Shown one piece after another: positions 25,543 to 33,003 of a stretch of DNA of 33,060 bases. Where the stretch lies: positions 1-33,060 of the forward strand of contig DJJR01000053.1 of the NCBI GenBank assembly GCA_002434245.1, read 5' to 3'. This DNA comes from Pelosinus fermentans. GTDB lineage: Bacteria; Bacillota; Negativicutes; DSM-13327. The notes under the pieces are model-generated. The model made no database searches, was not told the origin of the DNA, and saw only the letters and a list, made by a program, of their open reading frames with translations. The position numbers and the translations under genes were made by a program. Position 1 is the first letter of the stretch. Every line of letters starts with the position of its first letter.

Positions 25543-25559
25543 CAGTAGTAGGAAGGTAG
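25543..25559 (+). promoter_or_regulatory. Second NAG cluster overlapping the ribosome-binding site
   Basis: Five NAG triplets (CAG 25543, UAG 25546, UAG 25549, AAG 25553, UAG 25557) fill 17 nt and cover the AGGAAGG ribosome-binding site of the symporter. A protein bound here could also affect translation. Part of the richness is explained by the purine-rich site itself. Confidence 0.4.
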
Positions 25560-25560
25560 G

Positions 25561-26976
25561 ATGGAAAAGATGAATATTCAATTGGTTATTATTATTAGTT
25601 ACATTTTTGTTTTGTTCGGGATTAGTTTTTATGTAAAACGGAGGACTGAAAGTAGTACAGGTTTTCTGTTTGCTGGGCGAAAGCTTACTACTTTGCTTGT
25701 TGCGACAAATATTGCGGGTACAGCGATTGGCGCTGCTTCGACAATTGGTGTTGCAGAAAATGCATATCAGTTTGGCATTGCTGCTGGATGGTATAATGTC
25801 GCTTGGGCTGCAGGAGCCGTATTAATGGCAATGGTAGCAGCTGAAAAATACAGAGAGATGGATTGTACTACGATTCCGGAATTATTTGAACGCTATTATG
25901 ATAAAAAAGGGCGAGCAATTAGTGTCTTGGGGATGATTACGATCCAACTGGTAATCACCTCGTTGCAGTACATTGCTGGCGGAGCGATTTTATCTTCTCT
26001 TCTGCCTGGTATATTTTCTTTTCAAGGTGGCATGATAACCAGTGCCATAGTCTTTATTGGAACGACTCTAATCGGTGGATTATGGTCGTCAGGCTTGTCG
26101 AATATTTTAAGTGTAACTTTGATTTATATTGGTGTGCTGATCAGTACGGTGACGACTGTTTCCAATCAAGGCGGTTTGAGCAGTATGGCTGCTGCTTTGC
26201 CTTCTAATATTGACTGGTTCAGCCCTCTTGGAGGCTTGGGGCTGGCTACTATTATTGGTTGGTTTGCCGTCATGATGACCCAGACGATTACTGCTCAGGG
26301 ACCAGTACAGGTTGCTTGTTCAGCAGTTGATGGCAAGGCTGCGAAGAGAGGATTCTTATGGGGAGCTCTTTTGATGTTCCCAGTTGGCTTCTCCTGCGCT
26401 ATTATGGGAATGGCTGCTAGAGTTGCCCATCCAGGTATGAACGCTACATTGGCTCTTCCCCAGATGATTATGGGGCTGGACCCTATCGTGTCTGGTTTGA
26501 CACTGGCGGCACTTTGGGCAGCAGATGTTGCTACTGCTTGTCATATTTTGCTTGCAGCAGGAACATTATTTTCTCAGGATATTTACAAACGTTTTATCAA
26601 TCCTGGTGTGAGTGATAAGAAATATACGATTGTGAATCGATATTCCATTCTAGGATTGGGGATTCTTACCTTATGGTTTGCATTTAATGCTGTAGGTATT
26701 GTTAAGACGATGTTGATTGGTCTAAGTCTGACTACTGCTTTTACATTGGTGTTTTTGTTTACCATGTTTGCACCGGGTCTTTGCCGTCGTAATTCAGCAT
26801 TTTATACTACGCTGGCAGGTATGATCGCTTTGTTCGCTTGGCAGATGTTCCCTGCAGTTCAGATTTTTGCACATCCCATTTATATGGAATGGCTGGTTTG
26901 TCTGATTACGTTCTTTATCGTGGCTGCAGTTGATAAAGAAAAAATTAAAGTTGTTGAAAAGAAGGCGGTTGCTTAA
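25561..26976 (+). CDS. Sodium:solute symporter (SSS family)
   Basis: This protein of about 471 residues has some thirteen membrane helices and the family hallmarks FAGRKLTTLLVATNIAGTAIG near residues 37-57 and a sodium-binding region late in the sequence (LAALWAADVATACHILLAAG, about 316-335). The final hydrophobic helix ends in a lysine-rich tail. Two in-frame ATGs (25561 and 25570) are possible; the second has better spacing from GGTAGG. The leader has a strong promoter, NAG-rich RNA and a terminator, and a HutP-like gene begins 1 nt after the stop. That context hints at uptake of an amino acid or a related nitrogen compound, but the substrate cannot be told from sequence; sugar acids are an alternative given the neighbours. 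Confidence 0.9.
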   Translation: MEKMNIQLVIIISYIFVLFGISFYVKRRTESSTGFLFAGRKLTTLLVATNIAGTAIGAASTIGVAENAYQFGIAAGWYNVAWAAGAVLMAMVAAEKYREMDCTTIPELFERYYDKKGRAISVLGMITIQLVITSLQYIAGGAILSSLLPGIFSFQGGMITSAIVFIGTTLIGGLWSSGLSNILSVTLIYIGVLISTVTTVSNQGGLSSMAAALPSNIDWFSPLGGLGLATIIGWFAVMMTQTITAQGPVQVACSAVDGKAAKRGFLWGALLMFPVGFSCAIMGMAARVAHPGMNATLALPQMIMGLDPIVSGLTLAALWAADVATACHILLAAGTLFSQDIYKRFINPGVSDKKYTIVNRYSILGLGILTLWFAFNAVGIVKTMLIGLSLTTAFTLVFLFTMFAPGLCRRNSAFYTTLAGMIALFAWQMFPAVQIFAHPIYMEWLVCLITFFIVAAVDKEKIKVVEKKAVA

Positions 26977-26977
26977 A

Positions 26978-27403
26978 GTGGAAATTACGAGTATTGATGT
27001 GGGAAGAGCGGCGATGGCTATGGCAATTAGTGAAGATCGACAAGATGAACAAGAAATTCGTCAGCGCCTAAATACTCGTGGTATCTCTTCTGTCGCTGTT
27101 GATTTTGGCGGCGAATATTTACTATCGGTCAAGAAAATCATTGAACGTGCAGTGGTAGCAGCCCAGCGCCAAAAGTTGGTGAGTGCCAATCATGTAGGTG
27201 AAGGTGCGGTGGCTGGTGCGACTCATGCGGCTCTAGAGCAAATTACGTCGAAAGCTGCTGGACTGAATGTGGGCGGAAAAATCGGAATTGCCCGTTATGG
27301 AGAACATATTTGCGTAGCAATTTACTTTGGTGTAGGTGTATTGAATCTTAATGAAGTAGCGGTAGGATTGGCCCATCGTTCTTTACCATTAGGAGAAGCC
27401 TAA
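26978..27403 (+). CDS. HutP-family RNA-binding antiterminator-like protein
   Basis: This protein of 141 residues resembles the HutP family, whose Bacillus member binds UAG-rich leader RNA with L-histidine and magnesium to block termination of the histidine-utilisation operon. Supporting segments are AVDFGGEYLLSVKKIIERAVVAAQRQ, then EGAVAGATHAALEQI, and the glycine-rich GLNVGGKIGIARYGEHICVAIYFGVGVLNLNEVAVGLAHR. I chose GTG 26978, one base after the symporter stop, with AAGGCGG inside the symporter end; a longer reading frame starting at 26930 would overlap the symporter. The metal-binding histidines of Bacillus HutP (from memory, His73, His77, His138) have no obvious counterparts, so the effector may differ. 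No hut catabolic genes are in the window. Confidence 0.78.
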   Translation: MEITSIDVGRAAMAMAISEDRQDEQEIRQRLNTRGISSVAVDFGGEYLLSVKKIIERAVVAAQRQKLVSANHVGEGAVAGATHAALEQITSKAAGLNVGGKIGIARYGEHICVAIYFGVGVLNLNEVAVGLAHRSLPLGEA

Positions 27404-27447
27404 AAAAAATAATATTGTGTTTTTTGCAAAATTTACGAAATGTTTAC

Positions 27448-27476
27448 AAGACAGTGTTAAGAATACGTGGTACTAT
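27448..27476 (+). promoter_or_regulatory. Possible extended -10 promoter for the small acidic protein
   Basis: AAGACA at 27448-27453, a 17-nt spacer, and TGGTACTAT with the -10 at 27471-27476 give a TGn-extended promoter. It lies 86 nt before the start codon. The -35 match is only moderate. Confidence 0.35.
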
Positions 27477-27561
27477 GATAGTGGACAATCTATTATCAGT
27501 TTTGTAAAAAAGTGAACTTTACTTAGTCCTAAAAGATGGATAGAAAAAAGGAGTGTGTATT

Positions 27562-27807
27562 ATGTGTGGTTGTGAAGAAAAAGATCCTGAATTAACGGAT
27601 GAGATTCCAGTGTTGTTTACGGACGATATCGAAATTCTCGAAGACCGTATAGCGGATGTTATTATTGCTATGGGGCTGCCGGAAGAGCAGACTGGGGCAG
27701 TACTAAGACTAATGAGTGACGCGATAGAAGAACATCATTCCAATATTCTTGACACCTTTGAATACATTATAGCAGATGAAGATGATGAGGAAGAAATCAG
27801 CGAATAA
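27562..27807 (+). CDS. Small acidic protein of unknown function
   Basis: I do not recognise this 81-residue protein. It begins MCGCEEKDPELTDEIPVLFTDDIE, with two cysteines at positions 2 and 4 that could bind metal or form a disulfide. It is strongly acidic, ending IIADEDDEEEISE, and the middle is probably helical. There is no membrane segment or signal peptide. ATG 27562 is 9 nt from an AAAAAGGAG site; the GTG at 27553 is too close to that site. The gene stands alone between a possible weak promoter and a very strong terminator, so it is probably real and separately expressed. The function is unknown. Confidence 0.75.
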   Translation: MCGCEEKDPELTDEIPVLFTDDIEILEDRIADVIIAMGLPEEQTGAVLRLMSDAIEEHHSNILDTFEYIIADEDDEEEISE

Positions 27808-27834
27808 TCTCGTTGGTTAACCGCATCGTTATGA

Positions 27835-27877
27835 AGACCCTCTATAACCACATTGTGGTTATAGAGGGTCTTTTTTT
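27835..27877 (+). terminator. Strong intrinsic terminator
   Basis: A perfect 17-bp stem pairs 27835-27851 with 27855-27871 around the loop ATT, followed by a T-run to 27877. It ends the small acidic protein transcript and isolates the kdu cluster. Confidence 0.95.
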
Positions 27878-27888
27878 GTATATTCTAT

Positions 27889-27915
27889 CCTCTCTGTGTC
27901 CTCTGCACTTCTTTT
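27889..27915. repeat. Fragment of a CAGAG-type hairpin repeat
   Basis: CTCTG cores at 27892 and 27901, 9 nt apart, match the right arm of the repeats at 13371 and 22107. No left arm is present. The fragment abuts the candidate operator at 27912. Confidence 0.45.
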
Positions 27916-27936
27916 ATTCCACCTGGTGGAATAAAA
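27912..27936. promoter_or_regulatory. 25-nt palindrome, candidate operator for the uronate cluster
   Basis: Perfect 12-nt arms (TTTTATTCCACC and its complement) surround a single central T. It ends 7 nt before the -35 of the likely kduI promoter. Half-sites with TTCCA/TGGAA occur in known IclR-family operators, and an IclR-family regulator closes this cluster. No second copy was found upstream of the other genes in the window. Confidence 0.55.
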
Positions 27937-27942
27937 TTATTA

Positions 27943-27971
27943 TTTATGAGAAAAAAAGAAGGAATTATAAT
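27943..27971 (+). promoter_or_regulatory. Likely promoter of kduI
   Basis: A perfect TATAAT at 27966-27971 follows a weak TTTATG at 27943-27948 with 17-nt spacing. The weak -35 next to a palindrome suggests regulated expression. A second -10-like TAAAAT is at 27995. Confidence 0.45.
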
Positions 27972-28040
27972 CTGATGCACGAATACAATTTGTGTAAAAT
28001 GAAAAATAAGTCCATATAGTGAGAAAGAGGAGGTTTTTTT

Positions 28041-28868
28041 ATGGATGTCAGACATAACGTTCATCCAGAAGATGCAAAACATTATACGACCCAGGAGCTG
28101 CGAAACCGTTTCTTAATTCAAGAATTATTTGTAAAAAATGAAGTAAAGATGGTTTACAGTCATATTGACCGGATGATAACTGGTGGTGTGTATCCAGTTG
28201 AGCCTGTAGTGCTTCAAGCAGGAGCCAATATGGGGGTTGATTATTTCCTTGAACGACGGGAAATTGGAATCATAAACGTTGGTAATGCCGGTTCTGTCGT
28301 GGTTGATGGTGTGAAGTATGACCTTAATACTACTGATGGTTTATACATTGGTATGGGTTCCAAAGAAGTTAGCTTCTTTAGTGCAGATGCAAAGCAGCCA
28401 GCTAAATTTTATTTTAACAGTGTGCCGGCTCATAAGACGTATCCAACTGTAAAAATTGAAAAAAGCAATATTACTCCGAATCATCTAGGTTCCATAAATC
28501 AGTCAAATGAACGCAATATATATAAATATATTCATCCAGAAGGGGTTAAAAGCTGCCAGGTGGTAATGGGAATGACTGTTCTTGAACCAGGCAACATGTG
28601 GAATTCCATGCCTTGTCATACACACGACCGTCGTATGGAAGTATATTTTTATTTTAATCTTCCAGAAGATGCTATTGTATTTCATTATATGGGTGAGGCA
28701 ACAGAGACTAGACATGTAGTGATAAAAAATGAAGAGGCGATTCTTTCTCCAAGCTGGTCCATTCATTCTGGGGTAGGTACACACTGTTATACATTCATTT
28801 GGGGTATGGCAGGAGAAAATCAAACTTTTGATGATATGGATCATGTTGATATAAAAACATTGAAATGA
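28041..28868 (+). CDS. kduI: 5-keto-4-deoxyuronate isomerase
   Basis: KduI (4-deoxy-L-threo-5-hexosulose-uronate ketol-isomerase) converts the unsaturated uronate product of pectin or glycosaminoglycan breakdown into 2,5-diketo-3-deoxygluconate. The 275-residue length is normal. The start MDVRHNVHPEDAKHYTTQELR is typical. The zinc site of the cupin fold is visible as MPCHTHDRRMEVYFYF (His-x-His-x4-Glu) near residue 195, with a later histidine in SWSIHSGVGTH. A GAGGAGG site precedes the ATG. It is the first gene of a cluster with kduD, kdgT and kdgK, and follows a candidate operator and promoter. Confidence 0.95.
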   Translation: MDVRHNVHPEDAKHYTTQELRNRFLIQELFVKNEVKMVYSHIDRMITGGVYPVEPVVLQAGANMGVDYFLERREIGIINVGNAGSVVVDGVKYDLNTTDGLYIGMGSKEVSFFSADAKQPAKFYFNSVPAHKTYPTVKIEKSNITPNHLGSINQSNERNIYKYIHPEGVKSCQVVMGMTVLEPGNMWNSMPCHTHDRRMEVYFYFNLPEDAIVFHYMGEATETRHVVIKNEEAILSPSWSIHSGVGTHCYTFIWGMAGENQTFDDMDHVDIKTLK

Positions 28869-28870
28869 TG

Positions 28871-29037
28871 CTAGGGCGTGTCTGGAAACTATCAAAAAGG
28901 CCATTGACGGCACTTTTTGCACCATACTTCGTTAAAACTTCTTGAAATAAGAACCATTATTCCTGCGAATTTTTGCCTCGTCTGGCACAAAAATCACTCG
29001 TCATTGACCATTCCGCTAGCTTTCAGACACGCCCTAG
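28871..29037. mobile_element. MITE-like 167-bp inverted-repeat element
   Basis: The ends read CTAGGGCGTGTCTG and, in inverted form, CAGACACGCCCTAG. Similarity between the arms continues inward for over 50 nt with mismatches (for example ATTGACGGCACTTTTTGCACCA against the complement of the right arm). There is no coding region. CTAG at both ends could be a 4-bp target duplication of the kind made by IS5-type elements. The outermost flanks TTGAAATGA and TCATTTCAA are also complementary, which a simple insertion does not explain. It begins 2 nt after the kduI stop. Confidence 0.6.
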
Positions 29038-29138
29038 TCATTTCAAGCGTTGGAAAGACTCAACATTTCCATTGTTTTAAGTGATGCAATGTATTACCGG
29101 TAAGATGATAAATAAAAAAAACAAATGGAGGTTTACAC

Positions 29139-29897
29139 ATGAGTACGATGTTTGATTTAACAGGAAAAGTGGCGATTGTTACTGGTGCAGCAATGGGGCT
29201 TGGTCAAGGAATGGCTTTTGCTTTAGCCAATGCAGGAGCCGATATTGTAAGCGTAGGTTTAGGTGATAATACCCAGACCCAGGAATTAATTGAAGGGGCC
29301 GGCAGAAAGTTCTTAGCATTGGATGCGAACTTAATGAGCATTGAAGTCATTGCTCCTGTAATTGAAAAAGTGGTCGCAGCTTTTGGAAAGATTGATATCC
29401 TGGTTAATTGTGCAGGTACCATTCGCCGTGCCGATGCCCTTGACTTTACAGAAAAAGACTGGGATGATGTTATGGATCTCAATCTTAAAACCGTATTTTT
29501 CTTCAGTCAAGCGGCAGCAAAACAATTTATTAAGCAAGGACATGGCGGTAAAATTATTAATATTGCTTCCATGCTGTCTTTCCAAGGTGGTATCCGAGTT
29601 CCTTCCTATACTGGCAGTAAAAGTGGCGTAATGGGTGTTACTCGTCTGATGGCTAATGAATGGGCTAAGTACAATATTAATGCCAATGCAATCGCACCTG
29701 GTTATATGGCAACTGCCAACACTGCTCCGATTCGTGCTGATGAACAACGTAATGCTGAAATCGTGAGCCGTATTCCGGCTGGACGCTGGGGATTGCCAGA
29801 AGATTTGGCTGGTCCGGTAGTATTCTTGGCGGCACCTGCTTCTGATTACGTGAATGGCTATACAGTGGCTGTTGACGGTGGATGGTTAGCTCGTTAA
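29139..29897 (+). CDS. kduD: 2-dehydro-3-deoxy-D-gluconate 5-dehydrogenase
   Basis: KduD reduces 2,5-diketo-3-deoxygluconate to 2-keto-3-deoxygluconate, the step after KduI. It is a short-chain dehydrogenase of 252 residues, the usual length. The start FDLTGKVAIVTGAAMGLGQGMA carries the nucleotide-binding glycine motif, LVNCAGTIRR is the NAG motif, and the catalytic serine, tyrosine and lysine lie in NIASMLSFQGG and PSYTGSKSG. The C-terminus VNGYTVAVDGGWLAR is typical of KduD. An ATGGAGG site precedes the ATG. It is separated from kduI by the MITE-like element, so the two may be expressed unequally. Confidence 0.93.
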   Translation: MSTMFDLTGKVAIVTGAAMGLGQGMAFALANAGADIVSVGLGDNTQTQELIEGAGRKFLALDANLMSIEVIAPVIEKVVAAFGKIDILVNCAGTIRRADALDFTEKDWDDVMDLNLKTVFFFSQAAAKQFIKQGHGGKIINIASMLSFQGGIRVPSYTGSKSGVMGVTRLMANEWAKYNINANAIAPGYMATANTAPIRADEQRNAEIVSRIPAGRWGLPEDLAGPVVFLAAPASDYVNGYTVAVDGGWLAR

Positions 29898-29912
29898 TAC
29901 AAAAAAAGATTT

Positions 29913-29976
29913 GATTAGGCAGCCATTAGTTATTGTCTATAGTTTTAACGCAGATAAGGTACCAGGCTGCCTGATC
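29913..29976 (+). other. Inverted repeat between kduD and kdgT
   Basis: GATTAGGCAGCC at 29913-29924 pairs with GGCTGCCTGATC at 29965-29976 (one G-U pair) around a 40-nt loop. No T-tract follows. It may be a weak terminator or an mRNA-stabilising stem. GGCTGCCTGA is also found in the hairpin at 25328-25378. Confidence 0.45.
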
Positions 29977-30067
29977 TGATTGCTGATTGAATTCCGAATC
30001 TTCGAAGATCATTAAATATTCCGTGTAGATACGCAATTATAAATAGTATGAAAAAGGATGGTATATT

Positions 30068-31036
30068 ATGAAAATCAAACAATCCATTGATAAAATTCCT
30101 GGTGGACTAATGTTGGTTCCCTTATTTATAGGAGCGATTTGTCATACCTTTTTCCCTGAATCGGGCAAGTATTTTGGTTCCTTTACCAATGGTTTAATCA
30201 CGGGTACGGTACCCATTTTGGCTGTATGGTTTTTTTGCATGGGGGCTGGTATTGATATTAGAGCCACAGGCACAGTGCTGCGCAAGTCAGGTACCTTAGT
30301 AATAACTAAAATTGCCGTTGCATGGGTGGTTGCTTTTATAGCTGCTAGAATATTGCCAGGGGATGGGATACAAACAGGTTTTTTTGCAGGATTATCTACT
30401 CTTGCTTTAATTGCTGCAATGGATATGACTAATGGCGGTTTGTATGCCTCGATTATGCAGCAGTATGGCAGCAAAGAAGAAGCCGGGGCCTTTGTATTAA
30501 TGTCCATTGAATCAGGTCCTTTGGTGACAATGCTCATTATGGGGACTTCTGGTTTAGCAACATTTGAGCCTCGTTTATTCGTTGGGGCTGTTCTTCCTTT
30601 CATAATTGGTTTTGCCTTAGGAAATCTGGATAGTGAACTGCGAGAATACTTTGGTAAAGCATCCAATGTTATGATTCCGTTTTTTGCTTTTGCGTTAGGT
30701 AACACCATCGATTTGAATGTAATTGGAAAAACTGGCTTTTTAGGGATTATGCTGGGGATTTCTGTGATTATAGTTACCGGTATTCCATTAATGCTGGCGG
30801 ATAAATTTATTGGCGGCGGAAATGGCACTGCAGGACTGGCAGCATCGAGTACGGCTGGAGCAGCCGTTACCAATCCTCTCATAATCGGTGAGATGCTTCC
30901 AGAGTTTAAAGCTGTTGCACAAGCTGCTACGGCCTTAGTTGCTACATCTGTAATTGTGACCTCCATACTGGTACCTGTATTGACTGCTTGGTGGAGTAAC
31001 TATATGAAGGGGAAAGAACAATCGGTAGAAGCATAA
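30068..31036 (+). CDS. kdgT: 2-keto-3-deoxygluconate permease
   Basis: KdgT imports 2-keto-3-deoxygluconate across the cytoplasmic membrane by cation symport. The 322-residue protein has about ten hydrophobic segments and matches the family from the start ([30 protein letters not shown]) through [38 protein letters not shown] and the C-terminal [13 protein letters not shown]. Length is close to the usual 320-330. An AAAGGATGG site precedes the ATG. It lies between kduD and kdgK, in keeping with direct uptake of the pathway intermediate. Confidence 0.95.
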   Translation: MKIKQSIDKIPGGLMLVPLFIGAICHTFFPESGKYFGSFTNGLITGTVPILAVWFFCMGAGIDIRATGTVLRKSGTLVITKIAVAWVVAFIAARILPGDGIQTGFFAGLSTLALIAAMDMTNGGLYASIMQQYGSKEEAGAFVLMSIESGPLVTMLIMGTSGLATFEPRLFVGAVLPFIIGFALGNLDSELREYFGKASNVMIPFFAFALGNTIDLNVIGKTGFLGIMLGISVIIVTGIPLMLADKFIGGGNGTAGLAASSTAGAAVTNPLIIGEMLPEFKAVAQAATALVATSVIVTSILVPVLTAWWSNYMKGKEQSVEA

Positions 31037-31046
31037 ATTGTGACGG

Positions 31047-31079
31047 TGAGAAGAGGCAGGCTTTGTACGCCTCTTCTCA
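31047..31079 (+). other. Hairpin after kdgT
   Basis: TGAGAAGAGGC at 31047-31057 pairs perfectly with GCCTCTTCTCA at 31069-31079. There is no T-tract, so read-through into kdgK is likely. It could protect the upstream mRNA. Confidence 0.5.
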
Positions 31080-31168
31080 TTAGATATTGTTGAAAGAGGG
31101 GACGTTTCTTAAACAAATTAACAGGCTAATCAATCATGAGGATTTAGTCTGAAAGCAGGAGGTAGAAC

Positions 31169-32104
31169 ATGAGCAAGATTCTTACAATTGGCGAGCCGAT
31201 GGCACTTTTTGTAGCAGACCAGGAAGGTGATTTAAAAGATGTAGAGCATTTTTCTCGTTTTGTTGCAGGGGCAGAGGTCAACTTTTCAATTGGTATGGTG
31301 CGTCTGAAGCATGCAGTCACTTATATTAGCCAACTAGGCGACGATCCCTTTGGTAAACAGATCGAAGAATTCTTACAGAAAAATGGAATTGATACTTCTT
31401 ATATAACCTACGATGCCCAACATTTTACCGGCATGCAGTGGAAGCAAAAAGTTACCAGCGGTGACCCTCACGTTTTTTCTCTGCGTAGAAATTCAGCGGC
31501 TTCACATATGGATGTAGGTACCATTGCAAAACTTAAATGGGATGGATTTGATCATATTCATTTAACGGGTATTCCGCCAGCCTTATCTGCCGGATGCCGA
31601 CAACTGGTGTATGAACTAATTAAACAAGCCAGGGAAAAGGGCATATCCATATCCTACGATCCAAACTTACGCCCTGGTCTTTGGCCAGATCAGAAAGAAA
31701 TGACCCTGGTAGTTAACGATTTGGCATGCCTGGCAGATATTGTAACTCCAGGCATTTCAGAAGGCAAATTGCTTACTGGAAAAGAAGGCGTACAGGAAAT
31801 TGCAAATGCCTATCATGCTGCTGGTGTGAAGACAGTTGTGATCAAACTAGGTGCAGAAGGCGCTTATACCAGTTCGGAGGGGCAGCAATTTTATACACCT
31901 GGTTTTCCCGTAACAAAAGTGGTAGACACAGTGGGGGCAGGAGATGGCTTTGCTGTTGGTTTAGTAAGCGGGATTTTAGAAGGCTTGTCTTTGCAGGAAG
32001 CTGTAAGACGTGGTACTGCAATTGGAGCTTTGGCAGTGATGTCTCCCGGTGATAACGATGGGCTGCCTGATCGGGACAGTCTTGCTGCTTTCTTCCGAGT
32101 ATAA
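31169..32104 (+). CDS. kdgK: 2-dehydro-3-deoxygluconokinase
   Basis: KdgK phosphorylates 2-keto-3-deoxygluconate with ATP to give KDPG, which a KDPG aldolase then cleaves. The 311-residue protein is a PfkB-family kinase. It has the N-terminal GEPMALFVADQEG, FVAGAEVNFSIGMVRL, and the C-terminal PfkB signature DTVGAGDGFAVGLVSG with the catalytic aspartate in AGD. The ATG follows AGGAGG. No KDPG aldolase gene is present in the window, so that step must be encoded elsewhere or just beyond the end. Confidence 0.93.
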   Translation: MSKILTIGEPMALFVADQEGDLKDVEHFSRFVAGAEVNFSIGMVRLKHAVTYISQLGDDPFGKQIEEFLQKNGIDTSYITYDAQHFTGMQWKQKVTSGDPHVFSLRRNSAASHMDVGTIAKLKWDGFDHIHLTGIPPALSAGCRQLVYELIKQAREKGISISYDPNLRPGLWPDQKEMTLVVNDLACLADIVTPGISEGKLLTGKEGVQEIANAYHAAGVKTVVIKLGAEGAYTSSEGQQFYTPGFPVTKVVDTVGAGDGFAVGLVSGILEGLSLQEAVRRGTAIGALAVMSPGDNDGLPDRDSLAAFFRV

Positions 32105-32235
32105 AGTCCTCTAAAAAATACTTCATACCATGTCGTCCTCTTTTCAATTCTTTATTATATTAGCTATATTCTATGAAAAAGTGATATAATAATACAATCA
32201 TAATTGCTGTTGCATGATAAGGAAGGGGTATTGAC

Positions 32236-33003
32236 ATGGCTGGCAAGATAGAAGTTCAATCACTGCACAGGGCATTTGATATATTAGAAACGATTGGAAA
32301 TAGTCAGATACCCATGAGTATTAAGAAAATTACAGAAGAAACGGGACTGCCTAAATCGACTGTATATCGTTTGTTAAATAACCTGGAAAATAGAAATTAT
32401 GCTTTTTGCGATACGAATGGAAATTACCGGCTGGGATATCAGCTTCTGATGATGAGCCAATGGGCAGAAAAGGATTTTGAAATTAAAAATTTAGCTAAAG
32501 CTTCCTTAGAATCGTTGAATGCATTTACGAAAGAAACAGTGCATTTAGCCATTTTGCAAGGAAAAAGAGTCTTATATGTGGATACGGTGGAAAGTCCTTA
32601 TTCTTCCCGTTTAGTTGCCAAACTGGGAACGACCAATTCTGTTCATTGCACAGCTCTTGGCAAAGCGCTGTTGATTAAACATAAAGATGCTGAGATATTA
32701 GAGATTCTAGAGGCGGAAGGCATGGAAAAAAGAACAGAACATACAGTAACAAAACCTCTTGATTATCTCAAGGAGATGGAAGTGGTTCGCAAGTTAGGTT
32801 ATGCCTTGGATCAGCAGGAATGCGAAATGGAAGGACGATGTATTGGAGCCCCCATCTACGATAAGTCAGGGAAAGTGGTTGCGGCGATTAGTGTCTCGGG
32901 AATAGCCACTCGATTCTCTCTGGATTTCATTGTAAAAGAAGTAGTCAGTAAACTACTAGATAGCACATTACGAATTTCTCGTATTTTAGGCTATGTGGGC
33001 TAA
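32236..33003 (+). CDS. IclR-family transcriptional regulator, probably of the uronate cluster
   Basis: This 255-residue protein has an N-terminal winged helix-turn-helix (VQSLHRAFDILETIGN, then KKITEETGLPKSTVYRLLNNLE) and a C-terminal IclR effector domain (LGTTNSVHCTALGKALLIKH, then GYALDQQECEMEGRCIGAPIYD and AAISVSG). It closes the kdu/kdg cluster on the same strand and may be the local KdgR, with 2-keto-3-deoxygluconate or a relative as effector. A TATAAT at 32185-32190 in the gap before it may be part of its own promoter. The palindrome at 27912 is a candidate binding site. The family is certain; the target is inferred from position. Confidence 0.92.
   Translation: MAGKIEVQSLHRAFDILETIGNSQIPMSIKKITEETGLPKSTVYRLLNNLENRNYAFCDTNGNYRLGYQLLMMSQWAEKDFEIKNLAKASLESLNAFTKETVHLAILQGKRVLYVDTVESPYSSRLVAKLGTTNSVHCTALGKALLIKHKDAEILEILEAEGMEKRTEHTVTKPLDYLKEMEVVRKLGYALDQQECEMEGRCIGAPIYDKSGKVVAAISVSGIATRFSLDFIVKEVVSKLLDSTLRISRILGYVG

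Noticed and set aside
27813..28019. A 68-codon open frame after the small acidic protein
   Set aside because: It runs through the terminator hairpin, a repeat fragment and the kduI promoter region, has no ribosome-binding site and no protein-like composition.
30142..30966. A long minus-strand open frame opposite kdgT
   Set aside because: It is the shadow of the clearly recognisable kdgT gene; proline- and isoleucine-rich composition and no start signal.
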